From assembly GCF_028807635.1 (NCBI RefSeq), contig NZ_JARBAX010000001.1:2926001-2990000 (forward strand): DNA of 64,000 nucleotides, given 5' to 3'. Of this stretch, positions 16,817-24,702 are shown piece by piece (the stretch's first letter is position 1; the number at the start of each line of letters is the position of its first letter). A model generated the notes under the pieces. That model worked only from the letters and a program-made list of their open reading frames with translations, did no database searches and was not told the origin of the DNA. This DNA comes from Streptomyces spiramyceticus. GTDB taxonomy: Bacteria > Actinomycetota > Actinomycetes > Streptomycetales > Streptomycetaceae. The position numbers and the translations under genes are program-made.

Positions 16817-16912
16817 GCTGTTCTCCTCCGGGGCAGTGTGCGGCGGTTATGCGCGAGGGGGGTGCGGGTGTGCGGGTACGCCGAGCGAGGGGGCGTACGG
16901 CCGTACCGGGGT

Positions 16913-16946
16913 GGCCCTGAGGCGACCGTCATAGGTCGGGAGGGCC
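16913..16946 (-). promoter_or_regulatory. Hairpin between leader peptide and sulfurtransferase
   Basis: GGCCCT (16913-16918) pairs with AGGGCC (16941-16946), and the inner GACC (16924-16927) pairs with GGTC (16934-16937). It lies in the 179-nt leader after the short peptide stop. It is a candidate attenuator or anti-attenuator stem, without a classical U tract. Confidence 0.45.
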
Positions 16947-16995
16947 GGGGGGAACGCGGGGTGTCGGAGGCTTCCGCTGCTCCGGACAAACCCAC

Positions 16996-17079
16996 TCAGA
17001 CAGTGCGACAGAGCATGGCGGCGACGCGGCACAGGTCTACTGCCCGCCGCTTCGTGAGGTCCGCCTGTCGCTTCTGCAT
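16996..17079 (-). CDS. 27-aa Cys-containing leader peptide of the sulfurtransferase operon
   Basis: A 28-codon ORF with the core RAVDLCRVAAMLC (Cys17 and Cys24 of 27). This core matches a family of actinobacterial putative leader peptides found before sulfur-metabolism genes. The ATG lies 7 nt after a TACGAT -10, so it should be leaderless. Cys-rich leaderless ORFs upstream of sulfur operons act as cysteine-responsive attenuators in mycobacteria. Translational stalling at Cys codons controlling the downstream hairpin is the likely role here. Confidence 0.75.
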   Translation of the reverse strand: MQKRQADLTKRRAVDLCRVAAMLCRTV

Positions 17080-17086
17080 GGGTCCG

Positions 17087-17116
17087 ATCGTAGGGACGTC
17101 ACGTCCGACGTGTCAC
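17087..17116 (-). promoter_or_regulatory. Promoter of the leader peptide / sulfurtransferase operon
   Basis: On the minus strand GTGACA (17111-17116) is followed after 18 bp by TACGAT (17087-17092), 7 nt before the leader ATG. This is a good vegetative-type promoter that places the transcript start at the start codon. Confidence 0.65.
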
Positions 17117-17271
17117 CGGTGTGTCGGATGTTGAGACGCGATCGTCCGCATTGCGGGATGAGAGTACGGCGCGGACCGCTTGCCCGTGCCCCGGAACGCG
17201 CCGCGTCCGCCCGTCATCTGAGGGGCGGACGCCTGCGTCTCACTATCCGGCCAAGTGGTCTTGCGGCCGGC

Positions 17272-17970
17272 TCATCCGGCCAGGTTCACATCCGTACCCG
17301 TGACGGAAATCTCTACGCCACCCTCGGCCGCCTGGACCTTTTCGAGCTTCAGCCCGTCCGGCAGGCCGCCGATCTGGCGGTCGAAGTCGGTCTTCCGGCG
17401 GACCATTCCCTCCAGCCCGGGGATGCCCTCGCCCGGAACCGCGTCGGCCCGCACCCGGATCGTATTGCCGTCGACCAGGCTGACGGTGGAGAGCACGCTG
17501 CGCGTGACATTGCGGCCGAGGACGGCGACGGTGCCGGTGACCTTCACCTTGCCGTTGCCGCCGTACGAGAGGGTCACGTCGCTCTCGGAGGCCTCGGAGA
17601 GGTCCTCGTACGAGACGTTCGCGGTGCCCGTGGCGCGCGCCGCCGTCGCACTGGAGAAGCCGGTGAGGCTGCCCCGGAGCGTTACGTCGTGGAGCTGGGC
17701 GGTCATCTCACCGACCCGCACCTTGCGGCCGGCCGCGTTCGCCTCGATGCCCTTGAGAGTGACGTCGACCTGGTCGAGCTGCTTGGACATGACCTGGGTC
17801 AGGAAGGGAAAGCCCTTGATCGACACCTCGGTGCCGCCTGCCGGCCCCTGCTGGGCCTGGACCCGCTCCGCCACCTCGGACTCGGCCATGCCGGCCGCCC
17901 AGCGGTCCAGGGCGACGAAGATGCCGCCGAGGATCACGCCGACGACCAGCAGTATTCGCAGTGCACGCAT
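17272..17970 (-). CDS. LmeA-like (DUF2993) lipid-binding secreted protein
   Basis: A 232-aa DUF2993 protein with an N-terminal signal anchor (MRALRILLVVGVILGGIFVAL) and a beta-rich body resembling lipid-binding TULIP/BPI folds. Mycobacterial LmeA of this family binds phosphatidylinositides and affects lipomannan growth. In Streptomyces a cell-envelope lipid role is the best guess. I use the ATG at 17970; an upstream GTG would add six residues. It is last on the minus strand after a 98-bp gap. Confidence 0.78.
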   Translation of the reverse strand: MRALRILLVVGVILGGIFVALDRWAAGMAESEVAERVQAQQGPAGGTEVSIKGFPFLTQVMSKQLDQVDVTLKGIEANAAGRKVRVGEMTAQLHDVTLRGSLTGFSSATAARATGTANVSYEDLSEASESDVTLSYGGNGKVKVTGTVAVLGRNVTRSVLSTVSLVDGNTIRVRADAVPGEGIPGLEGMVRRKTDFDRQIGGLPDGLKLEKVQAAEGGVEISVTGTDVNLAG

Positions 17971-18068
17971 TGCTTGCGGTTCCCCCACCTGTCTCGCCGG
18001 GCCGCCGTACGACGGCCCGTTCACGCCCCCTTGACCTTTGCGAGCCTACTGGTAGGTACCACTCGGGC

Positions 18069-19193
18069 TCAGGCGATGACCCGGCCGATCAGGTACACGG
18101 CGGGGGCGGCGGCGGTGAGCGGCAGGGCCACGCCGGCCGTCATGTGGACGAACCGGGACGGATAGTCGTAGCTCGCCACCCGCAGCCCGATCAGCGCGCA
18201 CGCCCCGGCGCCGAGCCCGAGCAGCGCGCCCCCGGTGCCCACGTCCGTCATCCCGCCGGCCGCGACACCGGCGCCCGTGGCGGCGAGCAGCGCGACGACG
18301 ACCGACGCGACGCCGGGCAGAGGCAGCGCGCGGGCCAGTACGGCCACGGCGACGGCCACGCCGCCGACCGTCACGGCCTCGTGGGCCGCAGCGAGGTGCC
18401 CGGCCGCGACGACAGCGAGTGCGGCCGAGGTGACGGTGGCCGTCAGGCCGTACATCCGCTCGTCGGCGGGGGCGCGGTTGCGCAGCTGGAGTACGAGCGC
18501 GAGCAGCACCCAGACGCCGAGCGTGCCCAGGATCGCGGCGGGCGCGTGCTCGGCGCCGACGGCCAGCAGTGCGATGTCCGCGGTGACGCCGCCGAGGAAG
18601 GCGAGCGCGATGCCCTGCCTGGCGGGCCACATCCCGTTGAGCCGGAACCAGCCCGCGGCGGTGACCGCCTGCAGCAGCACCAGCGGCACGACGAGGGCGT
18701 ACTGGCCGACGGCTGCGGCGACGGCCATCAGCAGCGCCAGAGCGGCGGTCAGCGCGGCGGGCTGCATCCCGGGCGCGATGATCGGCGACCGCCCTTCGGC
18801 GCGGGCGCGCTGGGCGTCGGTGATCCGCGCGTTGCCCGCGGTGGTCGGGGAGCTGTACGCCGCGGAGGAGGCGGCGGGGGCAGCCGCGGCCGGTTCCCGT
18901 GCGGGGACGGGCTCGTACGGCGCCGGGCCCTGGGCGTACGTGGTCGGCGAGGGGGCCTCGGGCGGCAGCGGGTAGGCGCCGCTCTGGGGCGGGAAGTACG
19001 AGGTGTCGACGGCGGCCTGGGGCTGCGCCTGCGCCTGGTACGGCTGCTGCTGACCGTACGGCTGCTGGACCGGCTGGTGCTGCGTGTCCCAGGTCTGCGC
19101 GTCCCAGGTCTGCGTGTGGGGCTCCTGGGCGTACGGCTGCTGCTCCGGGTACCCGTCGTTCCCCTCGTACGGGTAAGGCTGCTGGTTGCTCAT
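18069..19193 (-). CDS. Gln/Pro-rich polytopic membrane protein
   Basis: A 374-aa protein with a disordered N-terminal third (repeated QQPY/QPYAQ/TWD stretches to about residue 110), a short basic link, then about eight to nine transmembrane spans. Such Q/P/Y-rich cytosolic tails are common in actinobacterial membrane proteins. I do not recognise a catalytic motif. AGGAGGA lies 12 nt before the ATG, and the gene begins 10 bp after the MoaD stop, so the two are co-transcribed. Confidence 0.75.
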   Translation of the reverse strand: MSNQQPYPYEGNDGYPEQQPYAQEPHTQTWDAQTWDTQHQPVQQPYGQQQPYQAQAQPQAAVDTSYFPPQSGAYPLPPEAPSPTTYAQGPAPYEPVPAREPAAAAPAASSAAYSSPTTAGNARITDAQRARAEGRSPIIAPGMQPAALTAALALLMAVAAAVGQYALVVPLVLLQAVTAAGWFRLNGMWPARQGIALAFLGGVTADIALLAVGAEHAPAAILGTLGVWVLLALVLQLRNRAPADERMYGLTATVTSAALAVVAAGHLAAAHEAVTVGGVAVAVAVLARALPLPGVASVVVALLAATGAGVAAGGMTDVGTGGALLGLGAGACALIGLRVASYDYPSRFVHMTAGVALPLTAAAPAVYLIGRVIA

Positions 19194-19203
19194 GATCTGG
19201 GGG

Positions 19204-19458
19204 TCATCCTCCTGCGAACGGCGGGAGCACCTCGACCGTGCCGCCCTCGGCAAGCCGTACGGTCTCATGACCGCGGGTCCCGACGGGGGAACCGTCGATG
19301 AGGAACGAACACCGCTGGAGTACGCGCGTCAGCTCCCCGGGGTGGCGTTCGCGCACGGCGTCGAGCGCCTCGGCGAGCGTCCCGGCCGCGTACGGCTCCT
19401 CTGCGATCCCGGCGGCGGCCTTGGCCGCGGCCCAGTAGCGGATGGTGCCCACTGCCAT
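19204..19458 (-). CDS. MoaD/ThiS-family sulfur-carrier protein
   Basis: An 84-aa ubiquitin-fold protein ending in Gly-Gly (PPFAGG), the C-terminus that is adenylated and turned into a thiocarboxylate. It may serve molybdopterin or another sulfur-insertion pathway; no MoaE or MoeZ is nearby. AAGGAG lies 7 nt before the ATG. It follows the alpha/beta hydrolase gene by 44 bp on the minus strand. Confidence 0.88.
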   Translation of the reverse strand: MAVGTIRYWAAAKAAAGIAEEPYAAGTLAEALDAVRERHPGELTRVLQRCSFLIDGSPVGTRGHETVRLAEGGTVEVLPPFAGG

Positions 19459-19502
19459 GGCGGCGCTCCTTACGTCGGGGTCCGTTCGGCTTCCATGATG
19501 AG

Positions 19503-20465
19503 CTATGCCGCTGTGACCTCGGCGAGCCAGGCCGCGATGCGGGTGAGGAGCGTCTCGTGGGCCGCGTTCTCGGCGTGCCCCATGCCGGGCTCGATCCAGA
19601 GTTCGTGCAGGCCGGAGGCATCGGCAGCGGCGCCGGCGGCAGCGGCGGCCAGCATGCGCGGGTGGTCCAGGGGGAAGTACGGGTCGCGGTCGCCGTGCAC
19701 GACCAGCAGCGGCGTGGCCGACGCGATCCGCGCCACCGCCTCGACCGGCGAGAGCGGCACCGGATCCCACTCCCGGCCGTGGATCCGGGTACGGAACCCG
19801 AAGCGGCCGACGAGGCGCCCCACGGGCCGGGTGACGACCCAGTGCAGCCGCCGCATGGGGGCGGTGCCGCGGTAGTACCAGCGGGCGGGGGCGCTGACAG
19901 CCACGACCGCGTCGGTGTGGGCGGGGCCGCTCGACTCCACGATCGCATCGGTGTGCGCGGGGGCGCTCGACGCCACAGTCATGGCCGTACGCGCTTCTGT
20001 GCGCCCCCCGTGCGCACCCGGCCCGTTCCCGTACAGCGCCGCGTGCCGGAGCGCCACCGAGCCGCCCATCGAGAAGCCGACCGTCACCACCCTCGCGTAG
20101 CCCAGCGAACGCGCCCACCGCACCGCCGCCGCCAGGTCCAGCACCTCGCGGTCGCCCACCGTGGAGCGGCCGCCGGAGCCGCCGTGGCCGCGGAACGAGA
20201 ATGTGATTACCGCCGCATACCGCGTGAATACCCGCGCCGCGCGCCGCACCGCGGGCCGGTCGACCGACCCCGTGAAGCCGTGCGCGACCACGATGGCCAA
20301 CTCCCGCGTGGCACCCCCGGACAGGCCGCCCGACGTGCCGTCCCACGGCTCGTACAGCGCCTCGATACGTACGCCGTCATCCGTACGCAGAGTCGTGCGC
20401 CGGGGCCTGCGCGTGATCAAGGGAACAATTGATCTGCGGCTTTGCCCCTCTGCCTCGGAACCCAT
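19503..20465 (-). CDS. Alpha/beta hydrolase with an in-frame repeat insertion
   Basis: A 320-aa serine hydrolase. The oxyanion region is HGFTGS, the nucleophile elbow GFSMGG, the acid HGDRDPYFP and the base His GMGHAEN. Between the nucleophile domain and the SAPARWYYRG strand there is an imperfect in-frame repeat (SAPAHTDAI, SGPAHTDAV, VSAPA), an insertion in a loop that is normally short. Substrate unknown. The start MGSEAEG is just inside the divergent glnR control region. Confidence 0.82.
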   Translation of the reverse strand: MGSEAEGQSRRSIVPLITRRPRRTTLRTDDGVRIEALYEPWDGTSGGLSGGATRELAIVVAHGFTGSVDRPAVRRAARVFTRYAAVITFSFRGHGGSGGRSTVGDREVLDLAAAVRWARSLGYARVVTVGFSMGGSVALRHAALYGNGPGAHGGRTEARTAMTVASSAPAHTDAIVESSGPAHTDAVVAVSAPARWYYRGTAPMRRLHWVVTRPVGRLVGRFGFRTRIHGREWDPVPLSPVEAVARIASATPLLVVHGDRDPYFPLDHPRMLAAAAAGAAADASGLHELWIEPGMGHAENAAHETLLTRIAAWLAEVTAA

Positions 20466-20486
20466 GTGAGCTATTCTGATGGGAAG

Positions 20487-20525
20487 AGGACCTGGGCAAT
20501 GTTGCCCCCGGGTCCTTTTGTGTTT
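20487..20525 (+). terminator. Intrinsic-terminator-like hairpin upstream of glnR
   Basis: AGGACC (20487-20492) pairs with GGTCCT (20511-20516), and GGGCAA (20494-20499) with TTGCCC (20502-20507). The stem is followed by CCTTTTGTGTTTT. This is a textbook plus-strand terminator, yet no plus-strand gene precedes it and glnR starts 160 bp later. A short RNA or an attenuated glnR leader would explain it. Confidence 0.7.
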
Positions 20526-20684
20526 TCTGACCGTTGTTACGGACAGATGACGCGGGCGGCTCCAGGGCGCGGGGCCGCATCGTACGAAGCAGTGCCGCAT
20601 ACGTCCTCGCAGGGACCGAGGAGGAACCGACGTAATGGGCAAGCGAAACGTGCATGACCGGACGACCCGGGCAGGTGGCGGACG

Positions 20685-21512
20685 ATGAGTTCTCTGCTGC
20701 TCCTGACCAATGCCCTCCAGCCGTCGACGGAGGTGCTTCCCGCCCTCGGCCTGCTTCTGCACAGTGTGCGGGTGGCTCCCGCCGAGGGCCCGGCCCTCGT
20801 CGACACCCCTGGTGCCGACGTGATCCTGATCGACGGCCGCCGCGACCTCCCGCAGGTCCGGTCGCTGTGCCAGCTGCTGAGGTCCACCGGACCCGGCTGC
20901 CCGCTGATCCTCGTCGTGACGGAGGGCGGCCTCGCGGCCGTCACCGCCGACTGGGGCATCGACGACGTACTGCTCGACACCGCCGGTCCGGCCGAGGTCG
21001 AGGCCCGGCTGCGGCTCGCGACGGGCCGCCAGCAGATCACCTCGGACGACAGCCCGATGGAGATCCGCAACGGCGACCTGTCGGTCGACGAGGCGACGTA
21101 CAGCGCGAAGCTCAAGGGGCGGGTCCTGGACCTGACCTTCAAGGAGTTCGAGCTGCTGAAGTACCTGGCGCAGCACCCCGGCCGGGTCTTCACGCGCGCA
21201 CAGCTCCTCCAGGAGGTGTGGGGCTACGACTACTTCGGCGGTACGCGCACGGTCGACGTGCACGTACGACGGCTGCGGGCGAAGCTCGGCCCCGAGCACG
21301 AGTCGCTGATCGGGACCGTACGCAATGTGGGCTACCGCTTCGTGACGCCCGAGAAGGTCGAGCGCGCGGCGGCGGCCGAGGAGGCCAAGGCGAAGGCGAA
21401 GGCCGATTCCCGGGCCGCGTCGGAGTCCGCGACCGCGACCGCTTCGCCCGTCACCCATGCGGCGGAAACGGCCTCCCTGGAGGAAGCAGCCGTACGGCCT
21501 GCCCAGCGGTAG
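20685..21512 (+). CDS. glnR: GlnR, orphan OmpR-family nitrogen regulator
   Basis: A 275-aa regulator close to S. coelicolor GlnR, beginning [19 protein letters not shown]. The receiver-like domain keeps Asp50 but lacks the acidic pocket and Lys of phosphorylated receivers, as expected of an atypical homodimeric OmpR protein. The C-terminal winged helix (about 125-220) is complete. It activates glnA, amtB and glnK and represses ureA and others under nitrogen limitation. The last 50 residues are a low-complexity A/E/T/S tail. No cognate kinase is adjacent. Confidence 0.96.
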   Translation: MSSLLLLTNALQPSTEVLPALGLLLHSVRVAPAEGPALVDTPGADVILIDGRRDLPQVRSLCQLLRSTGPGCPLILVVTEGGLAAVTADWGIDDVLLDTAGPAEVEARLRLATGRQQITSDDSPMEIRNGDLSVDEATYSAKLKGRVLDLTFKEFELLKYLAQHPGRVFTRAQLLQEVWGYDYFGGTRTVDVHVRRLRAKLGPEHESLIGTVRNVGYRFVTPEKVERAAAAEEAKAKAKADSRAASESATATASPVTHAAETASLEEAAVRPAQR

Positions 21513-21523
21513 GTCACCACGCG

Positions 21524-21529
21524 TAGACT
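21524..21529 (+). promoter_or_regulatory. -10 element of a leaderless LacI-family gene
   Basis: TAGACT ends 7 nt before the GTG start, with no ribosome binding site between. The start codon is therefore fixed at 21537 and the transcript is probably leaderless and separate from glnR. Confidence 0.6.
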
Positions 21530-21536
21530 GCCGCGC

Positions 21537-22565
21537 GTGGCCAAGGTGACGCGGGACGATGTGGCACGACTGGCGGGGACTTCGACCGCGGTCGTCAGTT
21601 ACGTCATCAACAACGGACCCCGGCCGGTTGCCCCGGCCACGCGCGAGCGTGTCCTCGCCGCGATCAAGGAGCTCGGCTACCGGCCGGACCGGGTCGCGCA
21701 GGCCATGGCGTCCCGGCGTACGGACCTCATAGGCATGATCGTCCCGGACGCGCGGCAGCCCTTCTTCGCCGAAATGGCGCACGCGGTCGAGCGGGCCGCC
21801 GCCGACCGCGGAAAAATGGTCCTGGTCGGCAATTCCGACTACCGCGACGAGCGCGAGGTCCACTATCTGCGGGCCTTCCTCGGAATGCGGGTCTCCGGGC
21901 TGATCCTGGTCAGCCAGGGCCCGAGCGAGCGGGCCGCCGCCGAGATCGAGGCGTGGGACGCGCGGGTGGTGCTGCTGCACGAGCGGCCCGAGGCGATCGA
22001 CGACGTGGCGGTCGTGACGGACGACATCGGCGGCGCGCAGCTCGCGACCCGTCACCTGCTCGAACACGGTCACGCGTACGTGGCCTGCCTGGGCGGCGTG
22101 GAATCGACACCGGCGGTCGGCGACCCGGTGGCGGACCACGTCGAGGGCTGGCGCAGGGCGATGCAGGAATCGGGGCGGTCCACCGAGGGCCGCCTCTTCC
22201 AGGCCCCGTACAACAGGTACGACGCCTACCAGGTCGCCCTGACACTGCTCGCGGGCCCCGACCGGCCGCCCGCGATTTTCTGCTCCACGGACGACCAGGC
22301 GATCGGTGTGCTGCGCGCCGCGCGTGAGCTGCGTATCGACGTACCGGGCGAGCTGGCGGTGGCCGGCTTCGACGACGTGAAGGAAGCGGCGCTGACCGAT
22401 CCGCCGCTGACGACGGTCTACTCCGACCGGCCCGCGATGGCACGGGCGGCGGTGGACCTGGTGCTGGACGAAGCGCTGCGAGTGGCGGGGTCGCGGCGGG
22501 AGCGGCTGAAGCAGTTCCCGTCGGCACTGGTGGTACGCCGCTCCTGCGGCTGCGATCACTCTTAG
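21537..22565 (+). CDS. LacI-family transcriptional regulator
   Basis: A 342-aa regulator with the N-terminal LacI helix-turn-helix ([20 protein letters not shown]) and minor-groove hinge, then a periplasmic-binding-protein-like effector domain. The ligand is likely a sugar or nucleoside but cannot be read from sequence. A Cys pair near the C-terminus (CGC) is common in this branch. No transporter or sugar enzyme is adjacent. The GTG start follows a -10 at leaderless spacing. Confidence 0.88.
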   Translation: MAKVTRDDVARLAGTSTAVVSYVINNGPRPVAPATRERVLAAIKELGYRPDRVAQAMASRRTDLIGMIVPDARQPFFAEMAHAVERAAADRGKMVLVGNSDYRDEREVHYLRAFLGMRVSGLILVSQGPSERAAAEIEAWDARVVLLHERPEAIDDVAVVTDDIGGAQLATRHLLEHGHAYVACLGGVESTPAVGDPVADHVEGWRRAMQESGRSTEGRLFQAPYNRYDAYQVALTLLAGPDRPPAIFCSTDDQAIGVLRAARELRIDVPGELAVAGFDDVKEAALTDPPLTTVYSDRPAMARAAVDLVLDEALRVAGSRRERLKQFPSALVVRRSCGCDHS

Positions 22566-22716
22566 ACGCGCCACTCGTCTTGGACGCGCCACTTGCGCCT
22601 CTCGGCCCCAGGGGGCCTCACGGGCTTCGAGACCGCTGCGCCGGACTCCGTCCGTCGGGACGGCCGTCCCCGGCGGCGTAACGCTTTCGACGGTTCTTTA
22701 CATCGGGCATACGCGG

Positions 22717-22760
22717 TTCTGTCGGGCTTCTCAGCGGCTCCTCAGACGGTTCTCATGAGC
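22717..22760 (+). promoter_or_regulatory. Four 11-bp direct repeats, candidate response-regulator operator
   Basis: Consecutive 11-bp units TTCTGTCGGGC, TTCTCAGCGGC, TCCTCAGACGG and TTCTCATGAGC end 19 bp before the protease ATG. Direct repeats at one helical turn are the usual binding mode of OmpR-family regulators, and the regulator encoded just downstream is of that family. Confidence 0.55.
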
Positions 22761-22779
22761 GCTGACGAAGCTCTGGGAC

Positions 22780-23862
22780 ATGACCGAGAGCCCCCGCCGC
22801 AGCGGCGAGTACCCCGAGCCCGAGCAGCAGCCCTCCTACGGATCAGGCGACGAAGCGCGGCAGCGCGCCAGGTACGACGCGGATCGTGCGGCGCAGGCGT
22901 ACGCCGGCGCCTACCCGCCGCCGCCCGTATACGAACCGGCGCACCCCGGCACCCCCGATTCAGAGCCGAGGGCCGGGCGCAGGCGGGCCAAGCGGCCCGT
23001 AGCACTGCTGGCCGCGGTCGCCATCGTCGCCGCCGCGATCGGCGGCGGCGCGGGGGCCTTCGCCCGGGGCCTCACGGACAACGGCTCGGGCACCGGCACC
23101 GGCGTCACCGGTACGAACGTCGCGCAGAGCAGCAAGGGCACCGTCTCCGGGGTAGCGCAGGCCGCGAGCCCGAGCATCGTCGAGATCAGTGCGACGTCGG
23201 CGTCCGGTGCGTCCACCGGGTCCGGGGTGGTCATCACCGGCGACGGCGAGATCATCACCAACAACCACGTCGTGTCCGGTGCCTCCTCGGTCAAGGTCAA
23301 GCTCAGCGACGGCAAGACGTACACCGCCGATGTGGTCGGCACCGACCCGGACAAGGACCTCGCCCTCATCAAGCTCCAGGGAGCGACTGGTCTGAAGGCA
23401 GCCACGCTCGGAAGCTCCGAGGACGTGAAGGTCGGCGACCAGGTCGTCGCGATCGGCTCGCCCGAGGGGCTGACCGGGACCGTGACCAGCGGGATCGTCT
23501 CCGCCCTCGACCGGGACGTGACGGTGTCCAAGGAGGAGGACCGGGGGCAGGGCCAGGAAGGTCAGGGGCAGCAGGGCGGCGGCCAGTGGCCGTTCGAGTT
23601 CGGCGGGCAGGAGTTCAATGGCGACACGGGATCGTCGAAGACGACGTACAAGGCGATCCAGACCGACGCCTCCCTCAACCCCGGCAACTCCGGCGGCGCC
23701 CTCATCAACATGAACGGCGAGATCATCGGCATCAACTCCGCGATGTACGCCCCGAGCGGAGCCACCGGGTCCACTGCGGGCAGCGTCGGTCTCGGCTTCG
23801 CCATCCCGGTCGACACGGTCAAGGCCGACCTGGCGAAGCTCCGCGCGAGGGACGACGAGTAA
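22780..23862 (+). CDS. HtrA/PepD-like membrane-anchored serine protease
   Basis: A 360-aa trypsin-fold protease with a disordered cytosolic N-terminus, one transmembrane span (about 73-96) and an extracytoplasmic catalytic domain. The triad is H163 (TNNHVV), D193 (DKDLALI) and S304 (NPGNSGGA). A Gly/Gln-rich loop interrupts the domain at about 254-270. There is no PDZ domain, unlike DegP or mycobacterial PepD. It precedes an MprA/MprB-like pair, matching the mycobacterial envelope-stress layout. Confidence 0.9.
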   Translation: MTESPRRSGEYPEPEQQPSYGSGDEARQRARYDADRAAQAYAGAYPPPPVYEPAHPGTPDSEPRAGRRRAKRPVALLAAVAIVAAAIGGGAGAFARGLTDNGSGTGTGVTGTNVAQSSKGTVSGVAQAASPSIVEISATSASGASTGSGVVITGDGEIITNNHVVSGASSVKVKLSDGKTYTADVVGTDPDKDLALIKLQGATGLKAATLGSSEDVKVGDQVVAIGSPEGLTGTVTSGIVSALDRDVTVSKEEDRGQGQEGQGQQGGGQWPFEFGGQEFNGDTGSSKTTYKAIQTDASLNPGNSGGALINMNGEIIGINSAMYAPSGATGSTAGSVGLGFAIPVDTVKADLAKLRARDDE

Positions 23863-23982
23863 CGACAACGACCGGCGCTGCAGCACGCCCGTGCGACGCT
23901 GGATGGCCCGCGCAGCGACCGAGACCGAGACCGATCCCGGTCCTGGCCCCGATCCCCATCCCGAGGAAGACCGAGAAGACCG

Positions 23983-24702
23983 ATGAGCAGCCCCGCCGAG
24001 CGCATCCTGATCGTCGACGACGAGCCCGCCGTGCGCGAAGCCCTCCAGCGCAGCCTCGCCTTCGAGGGGTACGGGACGGAGGTCGCCGTCGACGGAATCG
24101 ACGCTCTCGCCAAGACCGCGTCGTACGAGCCCGACCTGATCGTCCTCGACATCCAGATGCCGCGCATGGACGGTCTGACCGCCGCCCGCCGCATCCGGTC
24201 CTCCGGCGACACCATCCCCATCCTGATGCTGACCGCCCGCGACACGGTCGGCGACCGCGTGACCGGGCTCGACGCGGGCGCCGACGACTACCTGGTGAAG
24301 CCGTTCGAACTGGACGAGCTGTTCGCCCGCATCCGTGCGCTGCTGCGGCGCAGTTCGTACGCGGCCACGGGTCCGGGCGGCGAGGAGCCGCCCGGCCACA
24401 TCCTGTCCTTCGCCGACCTGCGGATGGATCTCGCGACGCGCGAGGTGACGCGCGGCAGCCGGCGGGTGGAACTGACCCGCACCGAGTTCACGCTCCTGGA
24501 GATGTTCCTCGCGCACCCGCGCCAGGTGCTGACCCGTGAGCAGATCCTCAAGGCGGTGTGGGGCTTCGACTTCGAGCCGAGCTCCAATTCGCTCGACGTG
24601 TACGTCATGTACCTGCGCCGCAAGACGGAGGGCGGCGGCGAGCCGCGCCTCGTGCACACCGTGCGCGGTGTCGGCTACGTACTACGCGGGGGTGAGGCGT
24701 GA
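23983..24702 (+). CDS. OmpR-family response regulator, MprA-like
   Basis: A 239-aa regulator. The receiver has DDE (12-14), phospho-acceptor Asp56 ([10 protein letters not shown]) and Lys in VKPF. The C-terminal winged helix has the usual RTVRGVGY-like wing, here [13 protein letters not shown]. It is followed by its kinase with a GTGA overlap. By analogy to mycobacterial MprA it should regulate the upstream protease and envelope-stress genes. Confidence 0.9.
   Translation: MSSPAERILIVDDEPAVREALQRSLAFEGYGTEVAVDGIDALAKTASYEPDLIVLDIQMPRMDGLTAARRIRSSGDTIPILMLTARDTVGDRVTGLDAGADDYLVKPFELDELFARIRALLRRSSYAATGPGGEEPPGHILSFADLRMDLATREVTRGSRRVELTRTEFTLLEMFLAHPRQVLTREQILKAVWGFDFEPSSNSLDVYVMYLRRKTEGGGEPRLVHTVRGVGYVLRGGEA

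Noticed and set aside
20466..22592. Minus-strand extension of the alpha/beta hydrolase frame (to 1029 codons)
   Set aside because: It runs antisense to glnR and the LacI gene. The true start is MGSEAEG at 20465.
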